From Sphingobacterium arenae (GTDB lineage: Bacteria > Bacteroidota > Bacteroidia > Sphingobacteriales > Sphingobacteriaceae): DNA of 64,000 nucleotides. The stretch spans positions 753,922-817,921 of the forward strand of contig NZ_JACNYK010000001.1 in the NCBI RefSeq assembly GCF_014692505.1, read 5' to 3'. Made by a program: the position numbers and the translations under genes. This document shows positions 8,865-19,900 of this stretch, piece after piece (positions within the stretch are counted from its first letter, which is position 1; the number at the start of each line of letters is the position of its first letter). The notes under the pieces are model-generated. The model did no database searches. It worked only from the letters and a program-made list of their open reading frames with translations, and had not been told where the DNA came from.

Positions 8865-10592
8865 ATGAACAAGGAATATTTGATTTACGCAGTGTGTGCC
8901 ATGCTGGCATTTGTGTCGTGCGAAAAACAGGGTTTTTTGGATTCGACACAGTCGACTGATCTGAACGAGCAAGTTGTTTTTTCGGATAGTGCCTACACGA
9001 TTAATTTTCTTTCGGGGATATATGAAAATATAGGTTTTGCCACGGCACCTAAGCGCTTTGGTGGTGGCGGATTAGACGCTAGTACCGACGAAGCGGAAGG
9101 AGCAGGACTGGGCACGATTAACACGTTCATACAATTTGCGACAGGTACGGTCAATGCGAATATGATTACAAAGGACGCTTGGTCTACTTGTTATACGAAC
9201 ATCCGCAGATCCAATATTATGCTTAAAAATTTGCCGGATGCTCAGTTTGCTAACGATATCAAGGTGCGGGCTACTGCAGAAACACGGTTTTTGAGAGCGT
9301 ATTATTATTTTATTCTTCTGGAGCATTACGGAGGTGTGCCGTTGATGGGGGATAGTGTTTACCGTGCTGATGATGTCGTCCCTTTTACCCGGAATACCTT
9401 TGCACAATGTGTGGACTATATTGTGCAGGAGTGTGATGCCGCTGCCGACGATCTACCGTGGGTACATACCGGTGAAAATTATGGACGTGTCAATAAGGCT
9501 GCTTGCTATGGTCTGAAATCCCGGGTATTGCTTTATGCCGCCAGTCCATTATTTAATGGAGGAGGATTGGCGACAGAAGAACCGCTGCGTAGTATCGTAG
9601 GTTACCCTAATGCAGATCAATCCAGATGGGAACAGGCAGAAGCGGCGGCAGAAGAGGTGATGACATCCGGTCAATATAGCTTACACCTCAACAATACCAC
9701 CGAGCCCGGCTATGGTTTTTATGAAGTTTTCCATCTGCGTAAAAACAGCGAATACTTGTTGGCGAGGATGCAAGGCGGCAACCGGGAATTGGAAGCGACT
9801 TGGAACCCTCCTACTTTTGGGGTGGACAACCCCGGCGCTTATCCTTATTTGGAAATCGTAAACGCTTTCGGTATGCGAAATGGCTTACCTATAGATGACC
9901 CCAATTCGGGCTATGATCCGGCACGCCCCTATAACGATAGGGATCCGAGGTTGGCGAATACGATTACACGCGACCAATCCATGGCTTTTCACCGAGACGG
10001 CTTAGCGCGTCGGCCTGTCAATATTTTTATCGATAAAACCAATCCCAATAATGTTAGTTCGGGACAGGATGCAATCTATAAGGGTACGTCGACGGGTTTT
10101 TATGTCTATAAGATGATACATAGATTCGTGGTGGTGGATCAGTTCAATACCGAAACGCCGCGATGCCTGCCGATTATCCGGTATGCAGAGATCCTACTGA
10201 ACTATGCCGAAGCACGTAATGAACACCTTGCTGTACCGGATGGGAAGGTCTATGAAGCTGTGGAAGCCATACGCCAGCGGGCTGGGCTTTCTCCCTATAC
10301 CTTGCCGACGGGCCTTTCTCAGGCAGATATGCGCGCAATTATCCAAAACGAAAGACAAAAAGAACTGGCGTTCGAGGGCCATCGTTTTTTCGATGTACGT
10401 CGCTGGAAGATTGCTGAAACGATGGAAAACCGCCAGCTACACGGTACCGAACCTGTACGCGTAGCAGGTGTTACTACCTACAATACGATCGATGTGCGAA
10501 AAAGAGTGTTTAACCAGCGCATGTATCTCTGGCCAATTCCGCAATCGGAAGTTGCGAAATCGGTTGACCTACTACAAAATCCTGGATATTAA
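8865..10592 (+). CDS. SusD/RagB family outer-membrane glycan-binding lipoprotein (copy 1)
   Basis: 575 residues; lipobox F-V-S-C with lipidated Cys19. SusD proteins are surface lipoproteins that cap a SusC transporter and bind the oligosaccharide. Family signs are the TPR-rich N-half (R-F-L-R-A-Y-Y-Y-F, then G-G-V-P-L), L-K-S-R-V-L-L-Y-A-A-S-P-L, and the C-terminal R-Y-A-E-I-L-L-N-Y-A-E-A-R-N with N-E-R-Q-K-E-L-A-F-E-G-H-R-F-F-D-V-R-R-W-K. It is a close paralogue of the SusD at 15191 (shared blocks throughout). Unusually, it precedes rather than follows a SusC gene. Confidence 0.95.
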   Translation: MNKEYLIYAVCAMLAFVSCEKQGFLDSTQSTDLNEQVVFSDSAYTINFLSGIYENIGFATAPKRFGGGGLDASTDEAEGAGLGTINTFIQFATGTVNANMITKDAWSTCYTNIRRSNIMLKNLPDAQFANDIKVRATAETRFLRAYYYFILLEHYGGVPLMGDSVYRADDVVPFTRNTFAQCVDYIVQECDAAADDLPWVHTGENYGRVNKAACYGLKSRVLLYAASPLFNGGGLATEEPLRSIVGYPNADQSRWEQAEAAAEEVMTSGQYSLHLNNTTEPGYGFYEVFHLRKNSEYLLARMQGGNRELEATWNPPTFGVDNPGAYPYLEIVNAFGMRNGLPIDDPNSGYDPARPYNDRDPRLANTITRDQSMAFHRDGLARRPVNIFIDKTNPNNVSSGQDAIYKGTSTGFYVYKMIHRFVVVDQFNTETPRCLPIIRYAEILLNYAEARNEHLAVPDGKVYEAVEAIRQRAGLSPYTLPTGLSQADMRAIIQNERQKELAFEGHRFFDVRRWKIAETMENRQLHGTEPVRVAGVTTYNTIDVRKRVFNQRMYLWPIPQSEVAKSVDLLQNPGY

Positions 10593-10605
10593 AAGAAAAG
10601 AAGAG

Positions 10606-11049
10606 ATGAAAATCAAGCACTTATTATTATTTGTCTTCATTGCATTTGGCTATTTATTTCATGTCTCCTGTGAGGATGAGATGGCAAATATCGTTACGGA
10701 TGAGCCCGTTAAAGACATAACCGGAAGTTGGAAAGTTGTCCAGCTGATGAGAAATGGCGAAGATTTGAGCCAACGATTAAATCTGACCGATTTTCGTGTA
10801 GATTTCAAAGCAGACGGGAACTATATCTTAGCAAATGAATTACCATTTGTATTAGTGGGATCCGGAACCTACACCTTGAATGATCCGCAGTATCCTTTCA
10901 GCGTACTGCTGACTGCTGATGGAGAATCGGAACAGATTGCTGTGAAACTTCAGTATCCGGTGGTGCGTGGAAAAAGACAGTTAAGTCTTTCATTCAGTCT
11001 GGGATGTGCCGGCAATACCTACCAATATAATTTTGAACGTGAAAACTAA
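10606..11049 (+). CDS. Lipocalin-like (DUF5004-type) lipoprotein
   Basis: 147 residues from the ATG at 10606; a longer frame opens at 10468 but would run inside susD and lacks a signal. The start is confirmed by the lipoprotein signal ending F-H-V-S-C. The body has the layout of small lipocalin-like proteins of Bacteroidota: I-T-G-S-W-K-V-V near the start, a middle F-K-A-D-G-N-Y strand, and short beta strands to the end. Such proteins (I recall the label DUF5004) often sit beside DUF4961 and SusCD genes and are thought to act as surface glycan-binding proteins. Function here is inferred from position only. It lies 13 bases after susD and 5 before the next gene. Confidence 0.7.
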   Translation: MKIKHLLLFVFIAFGYLFHVSCEDEMANIVTDEPVKDITGSWKVVQLMRNGEDLSQRLNLTDFRVDFKADGNYILANELPFVLVGSGTYTLNDPQYPFSVLLTADGESEQIAVKLQYPVVRGKRQLSLSFSLGCAGNTYQYNFEREN

Positions 11050-11054
11050 CAACC

Positions 11055-12044
11055 ATGAAAAGACCATTTCAAAACCTCGTGTATTTATATATTCTGGCAG
11101 GACTGTCTTTGACCATCTTTTTAGTCCACTGTGGACTAAAAGCATTGACGGTTACCGTCCCGGCGCAAGCGCAGGTTGATGAACGCGTGACCTTCGTGAT
11201 GCACAGTGGTGCGGAACCTCGTATAGAGGAACCCGGAACGTATACGACCCAACTGCTAGCGGGGATTATGGTTCCGAAAAACTGGAATGCAAGAGAACAG
11301 GCCGTACTGACCTATACAAGCCCGAAAGGGAACGGAACGTTGCGCATGATACCGGATTCGGAAATAGAGCCGGTATCGGGTGTGAGCTGGCACCAAGCGG
11401 CCAAGAATATGTTTGGCATCGGTCCAAACCTCGTGGACGATTTCGAGTGGATTATCTACAGGAGTACGCAATCGTATACGTTTTCCAACAATGAAGATAT
11501 AGACTTCAATGTGCAGGTTGCATGTCATGTAGGATCTGAAAATATGTTGGTCCGTTTAGGGTTCTATGTGGGGTCTTCTATCGAGAATTTACGACCTGAG
11601 GACGACCAGTATAAGAAATTCACTTTTTCGGATGTCTTTGAGGTAACCGGTGGCGAAGGTGATGTGATTGACTTTGTCAACCCGCAACTGGGCACCATCC
11701 AGCCGGTAAGAAGTCTGGACAACGATATCATTACCCTTGTTTTTAATGGGGGTGTGATGAACACCGCACTGGATGGACTGAATGAAGTTTATCTGCGCGC
11801 ACAGGCATTTGACAGCGATGGCCAAATGATCGAAGCGGTGATGGAGCAGAACGACAAGACAAAAATGAGCAGTATAGGCGGCAGACAGTTTCGTATTGAT
11901 ATATGGCCGAGGGGGTTCTTTGCGATTGAAAAGGGAAAGCAAATTGCCCGCGTGGAATATTTTTTCACCAGCGCCGATGGAACAAAAACGGTGGGGTATG
12001 GCAATACGGAAGAGCCTTTTCGATATACTTTCCGCTGTGAATAA
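11055..12044 (+). CDS. DUF4961-like surface lipoprotein of a SusCD locus
   Basis: 329 residues; lipobox L-V-H-C near residue 27. The rest is predicted all-beta, with a first domain after the signal (V-T-V-P-A-Q-A-Q-V-D) that looks like a small Ig-like sandwich and a C-terminal part from about 200 with an 'opposite of membrane' style strand pattern. From memory it resembles the DUF4961 family found between SusD and SusC genes in mannan-type loci, where it likely serves as an accessory glycan-binding (SusE/F-position) protein. There is no catalytic motif. Family name is from recall and should be checked. Confidence 0.6.
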   Translation: MKRPFQNLVYLYILAGLSLTIFLVHCGLKALTVTVPAQAQVDERVTFVMHSGAEPRIEEPGTYTTQLLAGIMVPKNWNAREQAVLTYTSPKGNGTLRMIPDSEIEPVSGVSWHQAAKNMFGIGPNLVDDFEWIIYRSTQSYTFSNNEDIDFNVQVACHVGSENMLVRLGFYVGSSIENLRPEDDQYKKFTFSDVFEVTGGEGDVIDFVNPQLGTIQPVRSLDNDIITLVFNGGVMNTALDGLNEVYLRAQAFDSDGQMIEAVMEQNDKTKMSSIGGRQFRIDIWPRGFFAIEKGKQIARVEYFFTSADGTKTVGYGNTEEPFRYTFRCE

Positions 12045-12090
12045 GTTATCGGGGCAATCCAGGAATATGAATCAAAAAATGATCTGAAAT

Positions 12091-15000
12091 ATGATGAATC
12101 AGTATATAAAAATCAGTTTAATAGCGATGTTGTTTCTTTTTGTCGGACAGCATAGTGTTTTGGCTCGCTCTTTCCGACAAAGTGTGAAGGGGCTTCCGGT
12201 GAACGTTGTTGACGAATACGGAAAACCGCTGTTGGGAGCAAAGGTATACTCCTTAGCGGATGAGCTGCTTGGAGAGACGGACGAAACCGGAGATGTGCAT
12301 GTGGAGGCGATCGCAGGGACGGAGATTATTGTCCGGCATCCGGCATATTACCCCAAAACGATCGTGGTGGCGTCCGGCATCCGGATAGCGATGGTGGTCA
12401 ATTATCTAAAACAGGAAGAAATACGGGAAGTGCTTTATGATCAAAAAACAGATCAAAATCTGTTAGGAGCTGTATCTAGCGTATACAATAGCCAGCTTAA
12501 GACCACACCGACCCCGCTTTATTTAAATGCGTTAACCGGTAGACTCGCCGGGTTCTATGCGCAGGAAATCAGTGGCTTCCGATCGGCACGGTCAACGGCC
12601 ATTACCTATGGTGATCTTGCGGGTTCCTTGCCTACGGAAGGTACAAAATACAGTTCCGCGCTCAGCGATAATAGTGAGGTCTTCCTTCAATTAAGAGGAC
12701 AGCAACCCGTCACGATTATTGACGGCGTGCAACGGGAGATTTATTCCATCGACCCGGAAAGCATTGAATCCATTACTGTTGCGAAAGATGCGCTATCCTC
12801 TATTTTGTTAGGACAGCGCAGTTCAAGAGGCGTATTGCAGATCACCACCAAAAAAGGTATGGCAGGCCCTCCCCGAATCTCCTTTACGGCGCAGACAGGT
12901 GTGCAGGAAGCATTGAAGATGCCTGAACCGTTAAATGCTTATCAATATGCTTACCTCTACAACGAAGCCTTGGCGAACGTCGGGCGGCTACCGGCCTATT
13001 CGCAGGAAGAATTTGAATTCTTCCGTAACGGAAACTCGCCCCTGTTGTATCCGGATGTAAATTGGTATGATGCGGTGCTACGGAACAATAGCCCAATTAC
13101 AAAGTATAATTTGGGTGTAAATGGAGGCATCCGTAACGCCCGATATGCGCTTTCGCTCAGTTATTTAAATCAGGAAGGAATGTTTCGGGAGTCGGATGAA
13201 TTTGACTACGCGACCAATGCGAGTCAAAGCCGATACTTGATAAATAGTTCCATCGATGTGGATGTTACGAAAGATTTCACGATTGGATTACAGCTTTTCG
13301 GCCGTATTCAGGATGGTAGACAGCCGGGAGCTGGAACATCAAACATTATGAATGCTCTTTTTGCTACGCCCAATCATGCTTATCCTATCTTTAATGATAA
13401 TGGTTCCTACGGAGGTTCTCCTCAGTTCAGAACGAATATTTATCAGCAAGTAATGGGCTCAGGTTACTTGATCGATAATACAAGGGACGTTTTTGCAAAC
13501 CTGGATTTCAACTATAGACTTGACCAATGGTTGCCGGGCTTATATGCGAAGGGAAAGGTGAATGTATCAGCAACTTCCTCTAGTTTCATTAACCGATATC
13601 GGCAGCAACCGGTTTTTGATGTGCAATATAATGATGCCGGTGAATTGACCTATATACGTTATGGAAATATTGCGGATCAACCCAATTCATTTTCGACCAC
13701 TTCTACGGCAAATTTCGTTTATTTTCAGGGGGCAATCGGATATGACGGACAAATTGCCGATAACCACCAGATAGGCGGAAAGCTATTTGTCGATCAGCAG
13801 ACGGCTAACTACCAGTTTGATTTGCCTGCCATCCATACCAATTTTGCCGCAACGGGTAACTACGCTTATAGGCAAAAATACTATGCCGAACTGGCGGTAA
13901 ACTATTCCGGTTTCAATCGCTTTCAGCCGGGTAGGAAATACGGAACGTTTTATGCACTGGGCATAGGCTGGGACTTGGCAAAGGAATCGTTTCTATCCAC
14001 ACAAATAGATTGGCTGAACCAATTGAAATTAAGAGCTACCTATGGAAAAACGGGTAACACCAACGAAGGCGCTTTGGGTTACTACAGTTGGCGCGCGGCT
14101 TACGGTCAAGGAGGTAACAATGGTTATGAATTTGGTTCGGAATATTCGTATGTCAATAGTTTGGAAGAGCGGGGTTTGGCTAATGTAAATGCCACCTGGG
14201 AGAAAGGAAATAAATTAAATATCGGCATGGATGCCTCTTTATGGAATTCCATGTTCCGGCTGACGGTCGAATATTACAGGGATCGCTATTACGACTTGCT
14301 CCAACAGCGTGGGTCGACGATCGAGATGATTGGGATAGGCTATCCAAATGAAAATATCGGCGAAAATCTGTTCGAAGGACAGGAAATCGACCTAACCTAT
14401 CAAAACAATGTGGGTAAGTTTAACTATTTTATTGCCGCCAATGCGTCCCGTATGCGCACGGAAGTGCTGTATATGAACGAAGTACGTCGCGATTATTCTT
14501 GGAATTATCGTACGGGTATGCCGGTCGGCCAAACTTTTGGATATTTGGCAAACGGACTGATACAGACACAGGCGGAGGCGGATGCAGCACCGTTATTGGG
14601 TGGTAATGTGGTACGTCCGGGCGATGTAAAGCTGGTCGACCTGAATGGAGATGGAATCATCAATATACACGACCAAACAGCGATCGGCAACACGAAACCT
14701 ATAATTTACTATGGGGCTACACTTGGGTTTAGCGTCTCCGGATTTGATTTTAGTGTGCTTTTACAAGGTGTTGCGAACCGGACTTACCAACAAATGGATT
14801 ACTCCTTTGGCAACAATGGCGATAGCCAGGGCTATTCGTATATGATGGGACGCTGGACGCCAGAGACAGCCGAAACGGCGACTTACCCTCGTCTTACGGT
14901 TGGCTTTGATCCGACGAACACGCCTTATCTCAATACCTCCAGCTACTGGACACGCTCCGGGGAGTATCTACGGGTCAGAAATGTAGATCTAGGCTATACG

Positions 15001-15171
15001 ATCCCCACCCATTTAAGCCGCAAAATCAATCTTTCGTCGTTTCGTGTTTTTGCCAATGCACAAAACCTTTTCACCTTTACGTCCTATGACCGATTGGATC
15101 CGGAGATCTCCGGGAATGCTGCTTATCCGGCGCAACGGACGATCGTTTTTGGTGTCAATATCAAATTATAA
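12091..15171 (+). CDS. SusC/RagA family TonB-dependent transporter (copy 1, divergent N-terminus)
   Basis: 1026 residues: signal peptide (about 1-25), a carboxypeptidase-regulatory-like domain (about 33-105), plug (about 115-260) and 22-strand barrel ending N-I-K-L. SusC proteins import oligosaccharides across the outer membrane using TonB energy. Barrel hallmarks are R-W-T-P-E-T-A near residue 930 and the D-L-N-G-D-G segment near 850. The usual Ton-box-like D-E-V-V-V-V-G-Y-G before the plug is missing; the stretch reads E-E-I-R-E-V-L-Y-D-Q instead. Start could be either of two consecutive ATGs (12091 or 12094). SusD copy 2 follows 19 bases later, the normal C-then-D order. Confidence 0.93.
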   Translation: MMNQYIKISLIAMLFLFVGQHSVLARSFRQSVKGLPVNVVDEYGKPLLGAKVYSLADELLGETDETGDVHVEAIAGTEIIVRHPAYYPKTIVVASGIRIAMVVNYLKQEEIREVLYDQKTDQNLLGAVSSVYNSQLKTTPTPLYLNALTGRLAGFYAQEISGFRSARSTAITYGDLAGSLPTEGTKYSSALSDNSEVFLQLRGQQPVTIIDGVQREIYSIDPESIESITVAKDALSSILLGQRSSRGVLQITTKKGMAGPPRISFTAQTGVQEALKMPEPLNAYQYAYLYNEALANVGRLPAYSQEEFEFFRNGNSPLLYPDVNWYDAVLRNNSPITKYNLGVNGGIRNARYALSLSYLNQEGMFRESDEFDYATNASQSRYLINSSIDVDVTKDFTIGLQLFGRIQDGRQPGAGTSNIMNALFATPNHAYPIFNDNGSYGGSPQFRTNIYQQVMGSGYLIDNTRDVFANLDFNYRLDQWLPGLYAKGKVNVSATSSSFINRYRQQPVFDVQYNDAGELTYIRYGNIADQPNSFSTTSTANFVYFQGAIGYDGQIADNHQIGGKLFVDQQTANYQFDLPAIHTNFAATGNYAYRQKYYAELAVNYSGFNRFQPGRKYGTFYALGIGWDLAKESFLSTQIDWLNQLKLRATYGKTGNTNEGALGYYSWRAAYGQGGNNGYEFGSEYSYVNSLEERGLANVNATWEKGNKLNIGMDASLWNSMFRLTVEYYRDRYYDLLQQRGSTIEMIGIGYPNENIGENLFEGQEIDLTYQNNVGKFNYFIAANASRMRTEVLYMNEVRRDYSWNYRTGMPVGQTFGYLANGLIQTQAEADAAPLLGGNVVRPGDVKLVDLNGDGIINIHDQTAIGNTKPIIYYGATLGFSVSGFDFSVLLQGVANRTYQQMDYSFGNNGDSQGYSYMMGRWTPETAETATYPRLTVGFDPTNTPYLNTSSYWTRSGEYLRVRNVDLGYTIPTHLSRKINLSSFRVFANAQNLFTFTSYDRLDPEISGNAAYPAQRTIVFGVNIKL

Positions 15172-15190
15172 ACCTAAGACAGATACCGCT

Positions 15191-16876
15191 ATGAGATATA
15201 TAGAATTAAAATGGACTTTATGGGTTGCAGTGGCAATCTTTGCACTCTCTTCTTGCAAGAGTGATCTAGAAAACGTGCCTATCGAGAACCAAACCTTGGA
15301 ACAGGTTTTCGACACGAATGATTCGGCAGGTACCAATGCGAATCGCTTTTTGACAGATTGTTACCGTTATCTTCCCAATACAGGAAACCGGGTCGGCGGC
15401 GATTTCCTAGACGCGGGTACGGACGACGCTGTATCTTCCAATCCCACCAATACTTCGGTACAGCAGTTGGCTTTAGGCACTTACACGGATGATAGTTATC
15501 CGGATAATCGTTGGTCAGATTTCTATACAGGGATCCGCATTGCCAGTATTTTTATCCAAAATATCGACCGGGTTCCGTTGAAAGGTCAGTTGTCAAACGG
15601 CACACCATTAAAGCGTGTATGGAAAGCGGAAGCACGCTTTCTGCGGGCGATGTTTTATTTTGAACTGGTGAGACGGCATGGTGGCATCCCCTTACTGGGA
15701 GACAAGGTCTATCAACTGAGCGATGATATCGAGTTGCCACGTAATAGCTTTCAGGAATGTGTGGATTTTATCGTAACTGAATGTGATGCGATAAAAGATA
15801 GCTTGCGGGTGGATCCGTTTGACCTTCCTAACTACGGACGGCCTACGAAGGCGGCAGCGCTTGCTTTGAAATCGCGCATCTTGCTATACGCTGCAAGCCC
15901 GCTATACAATGGCGGGAATATTGGCGGACAGAATCCCCTGACGGGTTATGCCGATTTTTCGGTAGCTAGATGGCAGGCGGCAGAGCATGCTGCCAAAGAA
16001 ATCATCGATCTTAACTTGTTCCAACTAGAGCCCGAATTTAAGCAGGTATTTATTACCCGCAACAATGAGCGGATATTTTCGAAGCAGGGCGGAAACAACA
16101 CCAGTATAGAGAATAATAATGGGCCGATAGGGTATGCTGCAGGTGTTAACAACGGAAGAACCAGTCCTACGCAGGAATTTATAGAGGCATTCGGTATGAT
16201 AAATGGTTTGGATATTACAGATCCCAATTCGGGATATAATGAGGACGATCCGTACAGCGGCCGTGATAAACGTTTCTATGCCACTGTTTTTTATAACGGA
16301 GCGATGTGGTTGAGTCGAGCCGTTCAAACGTTTGAAGGCGGGGCAGACAAGCCCGGCGGAACAAGGCAACAGACCAAGACGGGATATTATCTGCGGAAAT
16401 TCATGGGCAACTTTGAAGAATCTGTCAATTACAGCGGTGTAAACCATGATCATATCCTATTTCGTTATGCGGAGACGTTGCTAAACTATGCCGAAGCACG
16501 AAACGAACGGCTGAGCGTGCCAGACCAAGCGGTTTATCAGGCGGTTGAAAATATTCGGAAACGTGCCGGTTTAAGTCCTTTTGAGCTTCCTTCCGGATTG
16601 AACCAGGAACAGATGCGGGCGGTTATTCGGAACGAACGCCGTAAAGAACTTGCTTTTGAGGAGCATCGTTTTTACGATATGCGCAGGTGGAAAATCGCCG
16701 AACAGGAGTTCAATAAGGAACTACATGGGATGGTTATTTACGAAACGGGTACAGGGACTATTCGTCAAGCTGTTCCCGTCTTGAAGATGAATTTTGAAAA
16801 GAAAATGTATCTGGCACCGATTCCATTCAATGAGGTCATTAAAAACCCGAATATGGAACAAAATCCGGAGTGGTAG
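15191..16876 (+). CDS. SusD/RagB family outer-membrane glycan-binding lipoprotein (copy 2)
   Basis: 561 residues from ATG 15191. An in-frame extension back to 15044 overlaps susC and has no signal, so it is rejected. Lipobox A-L-S-S-C. It shares with SusD copy 1 the blocks R-F-L-R-A, G-G-I-P-L-L-G-D, L-K-S-R-I-L-L-Y-A-A-S-P-L-Y-N-G-G, and the C-terminal L-L-N-Y-A-E-A-R-N-E-R-L and N-E-R-R-K-E-L-A-F-E-E-H-R-F-Y-D-M-R-R-W-K, which indicates a local duplication. It probably forms the lid of the SusC at 12091 or of the one at 16905. Confidence 0.95.
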   Translation: MRYIELKWTLWVAVAIFALSSCKSDLENVPIENQTLEQVFDTNDSAGTNANRFLTDCYRYLPNTGNRVGGDFLDAGTDDAVSSNPTNTSVQQLALGTYTDDSYPDNRWSDFYTGIRIASIFIQNIDRVPLKGQLSNGTPLKRVWKAEARFLRAMFYFELVRRHGGIPLLGDKVYQLSDDIELPRNSFQECVDFIVTECDAIKDSLRVDPFDLPNYGRPTKAAALALKSRILLYAASPLYNGGNIGGQNPLTGYADFSVARWQAAEHAAKEIIDLNLFQLEPEFKQVFITRNNERIFSKQGGNNTSIENNNGPIGYAAGVNNGRTSPTQEFIEAFGMINGLDITDPNSGYNEDDPYSGRDKRFYATVFYNGAMWLSRAVQTFEGGADKPGGTRQQTKTGYYLRKFMGNFEESVNYSGVNHDHILFRYAETLLNYAEARNERLSVPDQAVYQAVENIRKRAGLSPFELPSGLNQEQMRAVIRNERRKELAFEEHRFYDMRRWKIAEQEFNKELHGMVIYETGTGTIRQAVPVLKMNFEKKMYLAPIPFNEVIKNPNMEQNPEW

Positions 16877-16904
16877 TCCAATTATAATCTTATAAGCTAT
16901 TGTG

Positions 16905-19900
16905 ATGAAAAGAGCATTATATAACTTCATAATAATGGTTTTTGTGCCATTTTTAACCTTTGCACAATCGACCGTTACGGGGGTTGTGAAAAACAGTGCC
17001 GGACCTTTGTCCGGCGTAACCATCTCGGAGAAGGGGGGTAACGCTGTACAAACGGATCGGAACGGACGATTCAGTTTGTCGTTAAGCCGAAATAAAGAAT
17101 TGATATTTACAAGTGTGGGGTATGTCTCGCAGGAAAGAACGGTGAAGGGCGGGGAGGAGTTAGAAATTATTCTCCAATCCAGTAGTCAGGATATTAATGA
17201 GGTCGTTGTTATTGGATTTGGTACGACCAAAAAATTGACCAATACGGGAGCCGTCAGTTCCATAAAAGGAGCCGAGATTCGCAATGTACCTACTTCCAGT
17301 GTGCAGAATGCGCTTACCGGTAGACTGCCTGGTTTTGTTTCCGTCCAACGTTCTGGTCAGCCAGGACGGGATGCTTCCGACTTTTATATCCGGGGTGTGA
17401 GTTCGCTGAACTCGGAGGGCAATCAACCCTTGATTATCGTGGACGATATTGAATATACGTACGAACAATTGTCCCAGATCAATGTGAATGAGATCGAAAG
17501 CATATCCATCCTGAAAGATGCATCCACTACAGCTGTATTTGGTATCAAAGGCGCAAATGGGGTGCTTGTGGTAAAAACACGTCGGGGAGAGTCTGGGACA
17601 CCTCGGATTAATTTCCGCGCAGAATCGGGGATGCAGAGTCCGGTAACAAGACTAAATTTTTTAAATGCCTATGAAAGTGCATTGCTGTGGAATGAAGCCA
17701 TCATGAATACAGATGGAGATAATACCAACCAACCTTTTAGTGCCGAGTCACTGGAGCGGTTTCGCTTAGGAGATGATCCTTATGGTCATCCAGATATCAA
17801 CTGGTATGAACGTATTTTTAAACCGGTAAGCTTTCAATATAATACCAATGTGGATATTTCGGGAGGTAGTGAGAGCATTCGATATTTTATTTCAGGGGGT
17901 GCATTTTCGCAGGATGGTAACTTGTATACCTTTTCCAATGAAGGGGATCAGATCAATAATAATTACTATTATAGACGATATAACCTTCGATCCAATCTGG
18001 ATGTACAGGCTACTAAAAGCTTAAAATTACGGTTGGATTTCAGGACAAATTTTGGTAATATCAATTCGCCTAGGGCAGGTAATATCGTTGGTGAGGTGTT
18101 TGATTTCAATAAAATACGGCCGTGGTCGGCTCCTTTCCTGAATCCGAACGGTTCATATACGTATGCTAACGATACACAGGATCTATTACCCACTGTTAAC
18201 GCACGCTTAGCCACTGCCGGATATAATCTGGATAGACGGAATGATATTAATATCTTATTTGGCGGTACGCAGGAATTGGATGTGGTGACGAAAGGCTTGT
18301 CTTTCTCGACACGCATAGCCTACGCCAGCGTGGAGTCTAACGTACGGGAGCAGGCTAGGGACGAGATACCTGTGTATCGGTATTACCCATACACCGATAG
18401 TTATCTTCTGAAAGGAGGTTCGCCGTATGTTTTAGGTAATTATACGTTGCGTGCTTACCAAGGCGATTACAATAACCGCATGAATTTTCAGGCCAATTTT
18501 AATTACGATAGAACTTTTGGTATGCATCACGTTAATTCTCTTTTATTATACAACAGGGAATCTTATAAAACCAAAGGTGATAAGAGTACGAACTGGATTC
18601 CGCAGAATTTCCAGGGTTTTACTTGGCGTACGGGCTATAATTACAGCGAGAAATATTTGGTGGATCTGACTTTGGCCTATAATGGTTCGGATCGCTTCCA
18701 ATCGGATAAACGTTATGGTCTTTTCCCTGCTGTTTCTGTAGGATATAACCTGTCTCAGGAAAAGTTCTTTCAGGAGGCATTCCATTTTGTTGACCTGTTT
18801 AAGCTTCGAGCCTCTTATGGTGTTGTTGGCTCAGACAAGGTGGCGGGAGATCGATACCTGTTTCAACAAGTCTACAACGGAGGAGGGGGATATTCCTTTG
18901 GAGAAACGCATCAATCCTCGGGTACGATCTATGAGGGAAATTTAGGGAATCCGCGCGTGACTTGGGAAAAGCAACGCTCGTTCGACGTAGGACTGGAAAT
19001 GAACCTATTAAAAAACAAATTCTCCTTAGTCGTGGACTATTTCAACAATATTCGTTATGATCAATTGGTAACATCACAATCATTGCCTATCCATATCGGT
19101 GTGGGCGTTTCTCCAACGAATATAGCGCGTGTTCGCAACCGCGGTGTGGAATTTGAGTTGAACTATAATAATCACATTGGCGAATTCAATTATACTGTAA
19201 AGGGTGTATTGACCTATTTCAAAAATAAAATATTATTCCAGGATGAGCCTATGCCGGCTTATCCCTGGTTACAGCTGACAGGCCACCAGATCAATCAGCC
19301 CATTGGTTATCTATTTGATGGATTTTATACAGCAGAGAATATACCGGATAGTCCCAAACCTACCGGAGGGTATATTGTACAACCGGGTGATCTGCGTTAC
19401 AAGGACCTCAATGACGATGGTATCATTGACGACTACGACAGAACGACGATAGGCCGACCGAATATCCCCAATACCAGTTTTGGTTTAACGCTTGGCGGAA
19501 GTTATAAAGGTTTCAGTTTTAGTGCGCTGTTGCAAGGAACGACCGACTATAGCTTTAGCGTGCAGGGAAGTGGTATTGAGCCGTTCCAAAGCCAGTTCCA
19601 GCCCATACACCAAGAACGCTGGACGCCTGAAACTGCTTCAACAGCGATGTTTCCCCGCCTGACCACGAACCCGACAACGATCAGTAGTCCTTCCTCCTAC
19701 ATGTCGGATTTTTGGTTAATTGATGCGACTTATCTTCGATTAAAAACAGTCGAGTTGGGTTATCAGTTGCCGGATCGTTGGTTGCCTTTCAAGATCAACA
19801 ATGCGCGGGCTTATGTTAGTGGGTATAATCTATTTACCTGGACAAACTATTCGTTATATCAGCAAGATCCGGAAGTAACTTCTAATACGGCAGGGGATGC

